A DNA stretch of 41,232 nt, taken from the NCBI RefSeq assembly GCF_024505055.1, contig NZ_JANIBL010000045.1, positions 1-41,232 of the forward strand, read 5' to 3'. Of this stretch, positions 33,268 through 41,232 are shown piece by piece. Each line of letters opens with the position of its first letter. The stretch's first letter is position 1. A program made the translations under genes and the position numbers. The notes below the pieces were generated by a model. It was given only the letters and a program-made list of their open reading frames with translations, had not been told where the DNA came from and searched no databases. Source of the DNA: Methylomonas rosea (GTDB lineage Bacteria > Pseudomonadota > Gammaproteobacteria > Methylococcales > Methylomonadaceae).

Positions 33268-33531
33268 ATGGACAATGACATTTTAATCGATCAAGCCCGG
33301 CAGCTTTATGCCGCATTACATGCGAGACAGATCAGGCTGTTTGCTGCCAACCCTACTGCACTGGATCGCCTGGAGCGTTTGGTCTTCGGTGCTTATGGCC
33401 GTTATCAGCGCCGCTTAAACCGCTGCGCGCTTTGTTACCAAACCCGCAAGCATGACTGCGTCCGGGAGCCCGGTAAAAAGCGTATTCCGTGCCAACGCCG
33501 CAACCCCTTCGTCCCGATAGCCACGTTTTGA
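33268..33531 (+). CDS. Small hypothetical protein, 87 aa
   Basis: Codon 1 is chosen at MDNDILIDQARQLYAALHA; in-frame ATG 33262 and GTG 33259 lie just upstream. An amphipathic N-terminal half is followed by a Cys/Arg-rich C-terminus (RRLNRCALCYQTRKHDC), possibly a zinc-binding knuckle. Weak coding evidence; no recognised family. The last 30 residues may be frame drift. Confidence 0.4.
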   Translation: MDNDILIDQARQLYAALHARQIRLFAANPTALDRLERLVFGAYGRYQRRLNRCALCYQTRKHDCVREPGKKRIPCQRRNPFVPIATF

Positions 33532-33865
33532 TCGGCAATATTTTGCTGTCCACGCCCGGCTAATTTGTTTAGTATTGCGCCATGGATGACGGCGAATTTG
33601 CACATCTTCCGCAGCGAGAACGATAGACACCGCGCGGCTGGATTATGTGCATTGGCGCATAGAGAGACAAGGCAGGCACTTTCGCTAGGCAAGCGGAATG
33701 TAACGGCTTCCACAACTAATCTTGTGGCTCCGCTCTTCCAGGTAGACTGCCAGTGAACGATTTGAAAAATCTAGCGCCAAATTATGAATGGTGTATGGGG
33801 TGGCTCATGATTTTTCAATTGCAATGGGACACGACGATTCAACAAAACTGCCCAGTAACTCGAAG
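33532..33865. other. Upstream region of the hox operon, no gene
   Basis: About 330 bp without a convincing gene. I looked for a sigma-54 promoter (GG-N10-GC), which drives hox genes in Cupriavidus, and found none clean. A short frame upstream of the HoxF start (33788-33865) could be a leader extension of hoxF. Confidence 0.5.
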
Positions 33866-35647
33866 ATGAATACTTTTATTGAGTCCGTACTGGTACAGGC
33901 GGACTATAAACCGGAAAGGCTCTTGCAGATGCTAAGAGCCGTGCAGGCTCAGTACCTGCATATTCCCCAGATGGCTATCGAACAATTGGCCGCAGCCCTG
34001 CATATCCCCCGCACCCAGATTATTGCCGTTGCGGAATTCTACAGTTTCTTGCATCTGACGCCGCAAGGCCGTTACGACATTCATATCAGCGATTCGATTA
34101 CCGATAGAATGCTGGGCAAGGAAAAATTGCTGAATTACCTGGCGGAAAAGCTGAAGGTCAAAGTCGGCCAGGTTCGTGCCGATGGCTTGGTCAGTCTGAA
34201 TAACACCTCCTGCACCGGCATGTGCGACCAAGGCCCGGCCGGTTTGGTTAATGGCTATGCGTTGACGCGTCTGGATCATTCCAGAATCGATGTGATTGTC
34301 CAGTTGATCGAGCAGCAAGCGCCTTTGAGCGATTGGCCGGCAGAGTTCTTCGCGGTTGACGAGCCAATCCGCAAACCCGGCCTGCTGCTGAACCAGCCGT
34401 TCAATAGCGGCGCGGCACTGGCAGCCACTTTTGCGCGAGGCCTTGCGGAAACCTTGGCGGAAGTAGACAGCTCCAACCTGCGCGGCCGTGGCGGCGCCGG
34501 CTTTAAAACGGCTCTGAAATGGCGAACCTGTTCCGTCCAAGCCGCTACCCCGCACTATGTCATCTGCAACGCCGACGAGGGCGAACCCGGTACTTTCAAG
34601 GACCGGATGCTGCTCGATCTTTACGCGGACCAAATCTTCGAAGGCATGACCTTATGCGCGGCCATTATCGGCTCGGACCAGGGTTTACTGTATCTACGCG
34701 CCGAGTATTTATTCCTCTACGAGCAATTGCAGCGCGTGTTACAGCGGCGCCGCGAAAGCGGTTTGCTCGGGCGCAATATCCTTGGCCGGGACGGCTTTGA
34801 TTTTGACATCGAAATCCGCATGGGTGCCGGCGCTTACATCTGCGGCGAGGCCTCCGCGCAAATCGAATCGTTGGAAGGCAAGCCCGGCATTCCCCGGGTT
34901 AAACCGCCCAACTCGGTGATCTGCGGCTATCAACGCAAGCCCACCGTGGTCGATAACGTCGAGACTTTTTTTGCTGCGACCCACATCGCTATTCAAGGCG
35001 GGCAATGGTTTGCAGAGGTCGGCACCCCGCAATCGACCGGCAGCAAACTGCTCAGTATCAGTGGCGACTGCGCACGTCCCGGCATTTACGAATACCCGTT
35101 CGGCACTCCGATCGAGGATATTTTGCGGGACTGCGGTGCGGACGATGTGATGGGTGTGCAAGTGGGCGGACCGTCCGGCACCTTTATTTCCAGCCGGGAA
35201 CTGCAACGCCGGATAGCCTTCGAAGACCTGTCCACCGCCGGCTCGTTTATCGTGTTCAACAGTAGCAGGAATATTTTCGACATCGTCCAAAACTTTACTG
35301 ATTTCTTCGCCCACGAAAGCTGCGGCTTTTGCACGCCGTGCCGGGTCGGCACCACGCTATTGAAAAACCAGCTACAGAAAATTGTCGAAGGCAACGGTGC
35401 TGCGGTAGATTTGGAAGAGCTCAGCGAGTTATGCCTGATCGTCAAAAACAACAGCCATTGTGGTTTGGGCGATTCCGCCGCCAATCCGATTTTAAGCACC
35501 TTAGCCAGCCACCCCGAGTTGTATCTGAATCAATTAAAACAAAGTAGTTTTACGCCGGGCTTTGATTTGGACGCCACCCTGGCCGTGGCGCGACGCATGG
35601 CGCAGCGCGACGACGACGCGGCGCATTTATCGCAAGTGGAGAACTGA
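33866..35647 (+). CDS. hoxF: NAD-reducing hydrogenase diaphorase subunit HoxF
   Basis: 593 residues from the ATG at 33866, chosen because homologous HoxF proteins start about here (MNTFIESVLVQADYKPE); the frame is open to an ATG at 33788 and neither start has a clear Shine-Dalgarno. The N-terminal part is NuoE-like (TSCTGMCDQGP), the rest NuoF-like: FMN/NADH motifs LRGRGGAGFKTALKW and ICNADEGEPGTFKDR, MGAGAYICGEASAQIESLEG, then the [4Fe-4S] site SCGFCTPCR with a later NSHCGLG. Electrons pass from the hydrogenase module to NAD+. The NuoE-like domain shows only one C-x3-C pair. First gene of hoxFUYHW. Confidence 0.93.
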   Translation: MNTFIESVLVQADYKPERLLQMLRAVQAQYLHIPQMAIEQLAAALHIPRTQIIAVAEFYSFLHLTPQGRYDIHISDSITDRMLGKEKLLNYLAEKLKVKVGQVRADGLVSLNNTSCTGMCDQGPAGLVNGYALTRLDHSRIDVIVQLIEQQAPLSDWPAEFFAVDEPIRKPGLLLNQPFNSGAALAATFARGLAETLAEVDSSNLRGRGGAGFKTALKWRTCSVQAATPHYVICNADEGEPGTFKDRMLLDLYADQIFEGMTLCAAIIGSDQGLLYLRAEYLFLYEQLQRVLQRRRESGLLGRNILGRDGFDFDIEIRMGAGAYICGEASAQIESLEGKPGIPRVKPPNSVICGYQRKPTVVDNVETFFAATHIAIQGGQWFAEVGTPQSTGSKLLSISGDCARPGIYEYPFGTPIEDILRDCGADDVMGVQVGGPSGTFISSRELQRRIAFEDLSTAGSFIVFNSSRNIFDIVQNFTDFFAHESCGFCTPCRVGTTLLKNQLQKIVEGNGAAVDLEELSELCLIVKNNSHCGLGDSAANPILSTLASHPELYLNQLKQSSFTPGFDLDATLAVARRMAQRDDDAAHLSQVEN

Positions 35648-35648
35648 C

Positions 35649-36476
35649 ATGAGCGGCACCCTTTGCATCGACGGCATCGCCGTGCCGTTCAGCGACGGCC
35701 AAACCATTATCGAGGCGGCGCGCACTGCCGGCGTGTACATTCCCTATCTGTGCCACCGGCCGGGCTATGCCCCTTACGGCAGCTGCAAATTGTGTACGGT
35801 CAAAGTCAATGGTCGAACCAATACCGCCTGCACGCTGCCGGCGGCCGACGGCCAGACCGTAATCAGCAACAGCCCTGACCTGCAACACGACCGCCAACGC
35901 ATCACCCAGATGCTGTTCGTGGAAGGCAACCATTTCTGTCCGTCCTGCGAAAAATCCGGTAATTGCCAGTTACAGGCCGTGGCCTACCACCAGAACATGC
36001 TGGATAACCACTACCCGCATTTTTATGCCCAGCGGGAACTGGATGCCTCACACCCGGATATATTAATCGACCACGACCGCTGCATTTTTTGCAACCTGTG
36101 CGTACGCGCCAGTAAGGAAAAAGACGGTAAAGAGGTATTCGGCATCGCCGGGCGTGGCATTCACAAACGGCTGATCGTCAACTCTCCAACCGGTAAGTTG
36201 AAAGACAGCGATATTAGCGTCGATGACGAGGCTGCTCATGTCTGTCCAACCGGTGCGATTCTGGTGAAACGCAGTGCATACCTCGCACCAATTGGCGAAC
36301 GCATTTACGACCACCATCCCATCAGCGAAGTGGCCTGCGAAAGGGCGGTTCTGGAAGCCGGCGCGGCAACAGGCTACCCAAGCTGCGATCAGACCAAGCT
36401 ACCGCAGAATGGCGGACCTGATTCCCACTACGCGGCAACCATGCCGCCTGCTCCGGATATCAAACATGGCCGCTAA
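35649..36476 (+). CDS. hoxU: NAD-reducing hydrogenase diaphorase small subunit HoxU
   Basis: 275 residues from the ATG at 35649, one base after the hoxF stop. An N-terminal [2Fe-2S] ferredoxin-like domain (YLCHRPGYAPYGSCKLC and NTACTLP), a His/Cys [4Fe-4S] site (HFCPSCEKSGNC), and a further Cys cluster CIFCNLCVRA with HVCPTGA. This is the NuoG N-terminal layout of HoxU, which relays electrons between HoxY and HoxF. The C-terminal 40 residues look less conserved. It overlaps the start of hoxY by 11 bp. Confidence 0.93.
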   Translation: MSGTLCIDGIAVPFSDGQTIIEAARTAGVYIPYLCHRPGYAPYGSCKLCTVKVNGRTNTACTLPAADGQTVISNSPDLQHDRQRITQMLFVEGNHFCPSCEKSGNCQLQAVAYHQNMLDNHYPHFYAQRELDASHPDILIDHDRCIFCNLCVRASKEKDGKEVFGIAGRGIHKRLIVNSPTGKLKDSDISVDDEAAHVCPTGAILVKRSAYLAPIGERIYDHHPISEVACERAVLEAGAATGYPSCDQTKLPQNGGPDSHYAATMPPAPDIKHGR

Positions 36477-37005
36477 GATTAAAATCGCCACCACCTCGCT
36501 GGCCGGCTGCTTCGGTTGCCATATGTCGTTTCTGGATATTGACGAGCGCTTGTTGAAATTGGCGGACATCGTCGAATTCGACCGCTCGCCGCTGACCGAC
36601 ATCGAACACTGCGGACCCTGCGACATAGGCCTGATCGAAGGCGGCGTGTGCAATTCCGAAAACGTGCATGTGCTGCGCGAATTTCGCAGTCACTGCAAAA
36701 TCCTGGTGGCGGTCGGTGCCTGCGCGATCAACGGCGGCCTGCCGGCGCTGCGTAACTTTTTTAAGTTGGAAGATTGCCTGCTGGAAGCCTATCAAGACGG
36801 CATCGGCGTGGACAATCCGCAGATACCCAACGATCCGGAATTGCCTTTATTGCTGGACAAGGTGCGTCCGGTCCACGAAATTGTGAAGATCGATTACTTT
36901 ATGCCCGGCTGTCCGCCGTCCGCCGATGTGTTCTGGACCTACCTCAACGCATTGATCGAAGGCCGCGATCCAAATTTACCTTATGAATTAGTCCATTACG
37001 ACTAA
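36466..37005 (+). CDS. hoxY: NAD-reducing hydrogenase small subunit HoxY
   Basis: 179 residues from the ATG at 36466, overlapping hoxU by 11 bp; the frame upstream is not the protein. Cysteines of the proximal [4Fe-4S] cluster are in SLAGCFGCHMSFLDID, VAVGACAINGGLPAL and MPGCPPSADVFW. HoxY pairs with HoxH in the group 3d [NiFe] hydrogenase module. The start context lacks a clear Shine-Dalgarno, suggesting coupling to hoxU translation. Confidence 0.93.
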   Translation: MAAKIKIATTSLAGCFGCHMSFLDIDERLLKLADIVEFDRSPLTDIEHCGPCDIGLIEGGVCNSENVHVLREFRSHCKILVAVGACAINGGLPALRNFFKLEDCLLEAYQDGIGVDNPQIPNDPELPLLLDKVRPVHEIVKIDYFMPGCPPSADVFWTYLNALIEGRDPNLPYELVHYD

Positions 37006-37017
37006 TAGGGAACCGCT

Positions 37018-38529
37018 GTGTACGAACATCTTGAAACCGCCGATCCGGCTTTAGTCGAGAGCGGCAAGCTAAAACGGGTCGCAGTCGACCCGGTCTCCCG
37101 CGTCGAAGGCCACGGTAAAGTCACGCTGCTGTTAGATGAAAACAATAAAGTCCAGCAAGCCCGCCTGCACATCGTCGAATTTCGCGGCTTCGAAAAGTTT
37201 ATTCAGGGCCGCCCTTACTGGGAACTGCCGGTGATGGTGCAACGCTTGTGCGGCATCTGTCCCGTCAGCCACCATCTGGCCGCCGCCAAGGCCATCGACC
37301 AGTTGGTCGGCGTCGATCCGGTTAACTTGCCGCCGGCAGCGGATAAATTGCGTCGCTTGCTGCATTTCGGTCAGGTTTTGCAATCGCATGCTTTGCATTT
37401 CTTCCACCTGTCTAGTCCGGATTTGCTGTTCGGTTTTGAAAGCGAGATCGGCAAGCGCAGCATTGTGGCGGTGCTGACTGACTATCCGGATATTGGCTTG
37501 CAAGGCGTGAAACTGCGCAAATACGGCCAGGAAGTGATCCGCATGGTGTCGGGCAAGCGTATTCACGGCACCGGTGCAATCCCCGGCGGCATGAACAAAG
37601 CCTTGACCAAAGCAGAGTGCGATTATTTAAAACAAGACATTGCGCAGATCGTGATCTGGGCGGAAGCCGCTTTGCAACTGGTCACAAAAGTCCACACCTC
37701 CAACCTGCCTTATTACGACGACTTCGCCACCATCCGCAGCAAATATCTAAGCTTGACCAAGCCTAACGGCGCGCTGGAGCTTTATCACGGTGGGATTCGG
37801 GTGAAGGGCGAGCAAGGCGAAACCCTGGTCGACCATTACGATTATTGCACTTACCCTGAGCTGATCCGCGAGGAGGTCCGTTCCTGGACCTATATGAAAT
37901 TCCCCTACCTGACTTCGCTGGGCAAAACCGACGGCTGGTACCGAGTCGGGCCGTTGGCGCGGATCAACAACTGCGATTTCATCGACACGCCGCTGGCAGA
38001 AAGCGCCCGTGTGGAATTCAAACGACATAGCGGCGAAGCCATGGTGCATAGTACCCTGGCTTTCCATTGGACCCGCATGATCGAATTGTTGCATTGCGCG
38101 GAAAGCATCCAAGCCTTGCTCGACGATCCCGACTTGCTAAGTAACGATCTGGTCGCCAAAGGCGAAAAGCGCCACGAAGGCATCGGTGTGATCGAAGCCC
38201 CGCGCGGCACGCTGTTTCATCATTATCAAATCGACGAAAACGACATTGTCACCAAAGCCAATCTGATTGTCTCCACTACCAGCAACAACACGGCGATGAA
38301 CGAATCGGTACGCCAGGTGGCAGCGGAATATCTGTCGGGCCGAGAATTATCCGAACCGTTGCTGAATAACCTGGAAGTAGCGATCCGCGCCTACGACCCT
38401 TGCCTATCTTGCGCCACACACGCAGTCGGCAAAATGCCGTTGCAGTTGGAATTGATCGATGCCGAAGGTAAGCTGGTGGATACACTAATTCGGCATAGCA
38501 GCGGCGAATTTATTCACAGCAGCGCATGA
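37018..38529 (+). CDS. hoxH: NAD-reducing hydrogenase large subunit HoxH
   Basis: 503 residues from a GTG start (37018) with AGGGA seven bases upstream. [NiFe] ligands: RLCGICPVSHH at the N-terminal CxxC and DPCLSCATH near the C-terminus, plus RVEGHGKV. After DPCLSCATH a C-terminal peptide of about 35 residues (starting AVGKMP) follows, which is expected to be cut by the HoxW protease during nickel insertion. Length fits the bidirectional, cytoplasmic group 3d hydrogenase, which couples H2 oxidation to NAD+ reduction. It overlaps hoxW by 4 bp. Confidence 0.95.
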   Translation: MYEHLETADPALVESGKLKRVAVDPVSRVEGHGKVTLLLDENNKVQQARLHIVEFRGFEKFIQGRPYWELPVMVQRLCGICPVSHHLAAAKAIDQLVGVDPVNLPPAADKLRRLLHFGQVLQSHALHFFHLSSPDLLFGFESEIGKRSIVAVLTDYPDIGLQGVKLRKYGQEVIRMVSGKRIHGTGAIPGGMNKALTKAECDYLKQDIAQIVIWAEAALQLVTKVHTSNLPYYDDFATIRSKYLSLTKPNGALELYHGGIRVKGEQGETLVDHYDYCTYPELIREEVRSWTYMKFPYLTSLGKTDGWYRVGPLARINNCDFIDTPLAESARVEFKRHSGEAMVHSTLAFHWTRMIELLHCAESIQALLDDPDLLSNDLVAKGEKRHEGIGVIEAPRGTLFHHYQIDENDIVTKANLIVSTTSNNTAMNESVRQVAAEYLSGRELSEPLLNNLEVAIRAYDPCLSCATHAVGKMPLQLELIDAEGKLVDTLIRHSSGEFIHSSA

Positions 38530-39005
38530 CCAAACCCATCCTGGTGTTCGGTTACGGCAACCCTAGCCGTGGCGACGACGCCGTTGGTCCATTGGTATTG
38601 GACCATCTTGCCGAACAACTCGACCTGACCCGTATCGAATTGCTCAGCGACTTTCAATTGCAAATCGAACACGCGTTGGATTTGCAAGGTCGCGAATTGG
38701 TAGTGTTTGTCGATGCGTCGGTCAACTGCCCTGAAAGCTTTGCCTTTACCCGATTAATTCCCTTACAAGACCACAGCTACAGCAGCCATGCGCTGAGCCC
38801 TGCGGCGTTGCTGTCGGTTTATCAATCCGTCAGCAAACAGGTAGTCCCGCCCTGCTTTTTATTAAGCATCCAAGCCGAAGCCTTTGAACTGGGCACTGGT
38901 TTGAGCGAACGTTGCAGGGCCAATTTTCAACACGCTTGCCACTTCCTGGAAAAGCTGCTGGCGCAGCCGCTATCAACCATCGTCAAGAGTCAATCTGAAA
39001 GCTGA
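38526..39005 (+). CDS. hoxW: Hydrogenase maturation protease HoxW
   Basis: 159 residues. The GYGNPSRGDDAVGPLV start is the hydrogenase endopeptidase (HycI/HoxW) motif; the DAS segment near residue 63 and SSHALSPAALLSVY hold the other metal-site residues. It trims the HoxH C-terminus after nickel insertion. The start overlaps the hoxH stop (ATGA), so translation is coupled. The hyp genes for cofactor assembly are not in the window. Confidence 0.9.
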   Translation: MTKPILVFGYGNPSRGDDAVGPLVLDHLAEQLDLTRIELLSDFQLQIEHALDLQGRELVVFVDASVNCPESFAFTRLIPLQDHSYSSHALSPAALLSVYQSVSKQVVPPCFLLSIQAEAFELGTGLSERCRANFQHACHFLEKLLAQPLSTIVKSQSES

Positions 39006-39126
39006 ATCGACTGCGCTTTGGAGACAAGCGCCAGCCGAGCGCCCCATTAAAGTGCGGACAGAACCTGCGCACAACCTTATGCTGTTATACAATAATTAAT
39101 AAAACTGTCACAAATAAGGAAACACC
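39006..39126 (+). promoter_or_regulatory. Promoter region of the PhoU-like/Pit pair
   Basis: A -10-like TACAAT (39088-39093) lies 34 bp before the DUF47 start. A single PHO half-site CTGTCAC (39105-39111) lies downstream of it, but no second 7-mer is found 11 bp away, so PhoB control is not supported. Confidence 0.35.
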
Positions 39127-39756
39127 ATGTTCTCTCTACAAACCATCTTTGGCAAAGGCGATAAATTTTATGGCTTGCTTGAAGCCAGTGCGGAATCGGC
39201 ACACGCCTCAGCCAAGGCCTTGATAGAGCTGCTCAGCACGCCCACAACCCAACAATCACTGGAAAAATTTAAACAGGCGCGACGCCGGGAAAAGAATTTA
39301 TTCGGGCAAATCAGCGAAGAATTAGTCAATACCTTTGTTACCGTGCTGGACCGCGAGGATATCGAAGCGCTGAACGGCGCGCTGTATAAGATTCCCAAAG
39401 TCGTGGAAAAATTTGCGGAACGCTACAGCTTAGCCTTGGGCCGCATCGGCGATGTAGACTTCATCAGCCGCGCGCAGATGCTGGAACAAGCCTGCGAGGT
39501 TTTGGAGCAAATGGTGGGACAGCTGCGCAAAGGCATGGATTTGGATGAAGTCAAACGCCTAAACGATCAACTGCAAACCATTGAAGCGGAAGCCGACGAC
39601 CAAATACTTGAACTATATCGCGACGTCTATACCAACGAAACCGATCCGATCCGCTATCTGGTCAAAACCAATTTGTTTGAAATCCTCGAAAAAGCCATCG
39701 ATCGCTGCCGCGATGCCGGCAATGTGGTTTATCACATCGTCTTAAAAAACTCATAG
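39127..39756 (+). CDS. PhoU-like DUF47 protein, Pit accessory factor
   Basis: 209 residues, all-helical (DUF47/TIGR00153). Segments such as LLEASAESAHASAKALIELL and DRCRDAGNVVYHIVL with conserved Asp/Glu ligands are typical. It lies 10 bp before the Pit gene and probably modulates its activity, as in other bacteria. An AAGGAAAC Shine-Dalgarno precedes the ATG. It is unrelated in sequence detail to phoU at 12580. Confidence 0.92.
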   Translation: MFSLQTIFGKGDKFYGLLEASAESAHASAKALIELLSTPTTQQSLEKFKQARRREKNLFGQISEELVNTFVTVLDREDIEALNGALYKIPKVVEKFAERYSLALGRIGDVDFISRAQMLEQACEVLEQMVGQLRKGMDLDEVKRLNDQLQTIEAEADDQILELYRDVYTNETDPIRYLVKTNLFEILEKAIDRCRDAGNVVYHIVLKNS

Positions 39757-39766
39757 AAGGACTGTC

Positions 39767-40882
39767 ATGCTGACATTGCTTTTGCTGGTCATTCTGGCGG
39801 CACTGATATTCGAGTTCGTCAACGGTTTTCATGACACCGCCAACTCTATCGCCACGGTGGTTGCCACCAAAGTACTAACCCCTACCCAGGCGGTCATCCT
39901 GGCTGCTGTAACTAATCTGGTCGGCGCATTGTCCGGCACCGCCGTGGCCAAAACCATTTCGTCCGGACTGGTCGATACCGGCATGGTCACAATCACCTCA
40001 GAAGTACTGATCTGCGCGCTGACCGGAGCGATTATCTGGAACCTGATTACCTGGGCCTTGGGCCTGCCCTCGTCTTCCAGCCACGCCTTGATTGGCGGCT
40101 TATGCGGCGCGGCTCTGGCGGCGGGACACAATAATCCGGATGTGTTGATATGGTCGAAAACCGCATTAGTGTGGACTGAAAACAAAGGACTGCTCTGGAA
40201 AGTGGTGATTCCGATGATCAGCTCCCCGATAGCCGGTTTTACCTTGGGCATTTTGATCATGGGTTTGTTGATGGCGATCATCAGCGGCATGAATGCCGCC
40301 GGCGGCCTGTTGGGGCAAATTTCGCGGCCGAAATGGATCAATGCCTTGTTCGGAAAAGCGCAATTGTTGTCGGCCGGCTATATGGGATTTGCGCACGGCA
40401 GCAATGATGCGCAAAAAACCATGGGCATCATCGCACTGGCCATATTTACGGCAAACAACGCCGGCACGCTGGATCAATTGCCGGGTTGGGCGGAATTCCT
40501 GCGTCCGGACGGCGGCGAAAAAGACATAGACACCTGGATCGTGTTCAGTTGTGCGTTGATCATGGCACTCGGCACCTCGGTGGGCGGCTGGCGAATTATC
40601 AAGACTCTTGGACACAAAATGGTCAAACTGCACCCGATAAACGGCTTCGCGGCAGAAACCAGCTCCGCAACCATCCTGTTGGCTGCCGCGCATTTTGGCA
40701 TGCCGGTTTCCACCACACATAGTATTTCCACCGCGATCATGGGCGTAGGTTTTGCCAAAAACCCTCACACCCTGAAACTTTCCGTGATCGAGCGGATTGT
40801 TTGGGCATGGGTTTTAACCATCCCCGCCGCCGGGGGTATTGCCTGGGGAATGGTGAGCTTATTGCCACTGTTGCAGAATTAA
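39767..40882 (+). CDS. pit: Inorganic phosphate transporter, PiT family
   Basis: 371 residues with about ten transmembrane helices. Both family signatures are present: GFHDTANSIATVV near residue 21 and GFAHGSNDAQKTMG near residue 207, plus PSSSSHALIGG and VSTTHSIS. PiT proteins take up phosphate with metal by proton or sodium symport and have low affinity, complementing high-affinity Pst systems (no pst genes here). Co-transcribed with the DUF47 gene. Confidence 0.95.
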   Translation: MLTLLLLVILAALIFEFVNGFHDTANSIATVVATKVLTPTQAVILAAVTNLVGALSGTAVAKTISSGLVDTGMVTITSEVLICALTGAIIWNLITWALGLPSSSSHALIGGLCGAALAAGHNNPDVLIWSKTALVWTENKGLLWKVVIPMISSPIAGFTLGILIMGLLMAIISGMNAAGGLLGQISRPKWINALFGKAQLLSAGYMGFAHGSNDAQKTMGIIALAIFTANNAGTLDQLPGWAEFLRPDGGEKDIDTWIVFSCALIMALGTSVGGWRIIKTLGHKMVKLHPINGFAAETSSATILLAAAHFGMPVSTTHSISTAIMGVGFAKNPHTLKLSVIERIVWAWVLTIPAAGGIAWGMVSLLPLLQN

Positions 40883-40889
40883 GCCTGGA

Positions 40890-40906
40890 CTCAAATCGCT
40901 GATTTG
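40890..40906 (+). terminator. Weak hairpin after pit
   Basis: TCAAATC-GCT-GATTTGA, seven-base arms, 7 bp after the stop and without a T-run. It may be part of the transcript end. Confidence 0.3.
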
Positions 40907-41084
40907 AATGACAGTCATGGAATTTAGGGTCGGGTTAATAATTGACTACGCGAATTCCCAGGGTAGCCTATTTGATAAGGGAGACTAATGCTGTAAAAAC
41001 CATATCCTTGTAGCACAGCCCCAAAAATTACTGGTCGCCCCCATTGAAGTATTCATACTTTTCCTAAATTTAGAGGTGACTGAA

Positions 41085-41213
41085 ATGATGAGAGAAATAC
41101 TGGAAATCGTGATGTTGTTGGGCTTGATGGGGGGCCTGTTTTTCGTGAAACATGAGTTCGAGAAAGACAGGCGGGAAAGACTGAGCGACGGCAAACCGGA
41201 ACCCAGAGAATGA
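41085..41213 (+). CDS. Small single-span membrane protein, 42 aa
   Basis: The frame MMREILEIVMLLGLMGGL continues as FFVKHEFEKDRRERL and ends SDGKPEPRE. One transmembrane helix (about residues 5-21) is followed by a strongly charged tail, so the C-terminus is probably cytoplasmic. A strong Shine-Dalgarno (GAGGTGA) lies five bases before the first ATG and eight before the second. It is too short for common gene calls. A role next to the phosphate transporter is unknown. Confidence 0.65.
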   Translation: MMREILEIVMLLGLMGGLFFVKHEFEKDRRERLSDGKPEPRE

Positions 41214-41232
41214 GACAATTTAGGCTCTAGTT

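Noticed and set aside
33532..33865. Sigma-54 promoter for the hox operon
   Set aside because: No GG-N10-GC pair with the surrounding consensus was found.
39105..39111. PHO box ahead of the DUF47/pit pair
   Set aside because: Only one 7-mer (CTGTCAC); the position 11 bp upstream is AATTAAT, and it lies downstream of the -10.
1..41232. tRNA, rRNA or classical insertion sequence
   Set aside because: I saw no cloverleaf-like arms, rRNA motifs or transposase motifs on either strand, within the limits of reading by eye.

Overview
The window looks like a chromosomal piece of a gammaproteobacterial methanotroph of the Methylomonas/Methylobacter type. This is inferred from the ybeL / leuS-lptE-holA arrangement, four proteins with PEP-CTERM-like sorting tails, a soluble NAD-linked hydrogenase operon, and dispersed repeats that resemble those I associate with such genomes. 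No methane-oxidation gene is present, so the genus is a guess.

Layout. 1-1083: 3' part of a cryptochrome-DASH gene. 1108-3044 (minus): cysteine synthase followed by a split YeeE/YedE-type transporter pair, a sulfur-assimilation group. 3045-4521: long spacer with a CRP-like palindrome, then a PEP-CTERM protein. 4576-9308: core block holA-lptE-leuS with divergent ybeL. 9367-10584: a ParA-type ATPase and a hypothetical gene. 10605-28067: a phosphate-starvation island interrupted by repeats and a diguanylate cyclase. 28258-32848: arsenic operon arsR-arsC-arsD-arsA-arsI-acr3. 33866-39005: hydrogenase operon hoxF-U-Y-H-W. 39127-40882: a PhoU-like (DUF47) protein and a Pit phosphate transporter. 41085-41213: a 42-residue membrane miniprotein.

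The most coherent biology is in 12.5-28 kb. The genes are phoU, a PlcP/LpxH-like metallophosphoesterase, an ExeM/NucH-type extracellular nuclease, a PEP-CTERM-like protein with a possible cohesin-like fold, a second PEP-CTERM protein with a 5'-nucleotidase, alkaline phosphatase, a His-rich lipoprotein and a choice-of-anchor-I-like beta-propeller. By eye I find PHO-box-like direct repeats (7-mers resembling CTGTCAT at 11-bp spacing) ahead of phoU, plcP, the nuclease and the PEP-CTERM/5'-nucleotidase operon, and weaker ones ahead of phoA and the beta-propeller. The simplest reading is an extracellular phosphate-scavenging regulon: nuclease to nucleotides, 5'-nucleotidase and phosphatase to phosphate, plus lipid remodelling by the PlcP-like enzyme. 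The nuclease ends in a dockerin-like Ca-binding segment and its operon partner may be a surface-sorted cohesin-like protein, which suggests a docking arrangement worth testing.

Non-coding structure is also notable. A 413-bp array at 20648-21060 has a 21-bp period with 42- and 126-bp higher-order periods. Two 259-bp hairpin-rich repeats lie in opposite orientation around the diguanylate cyclase gene. The arsR operator covers its own start codon, and the predicted promoter implies a leaderless mRNA.
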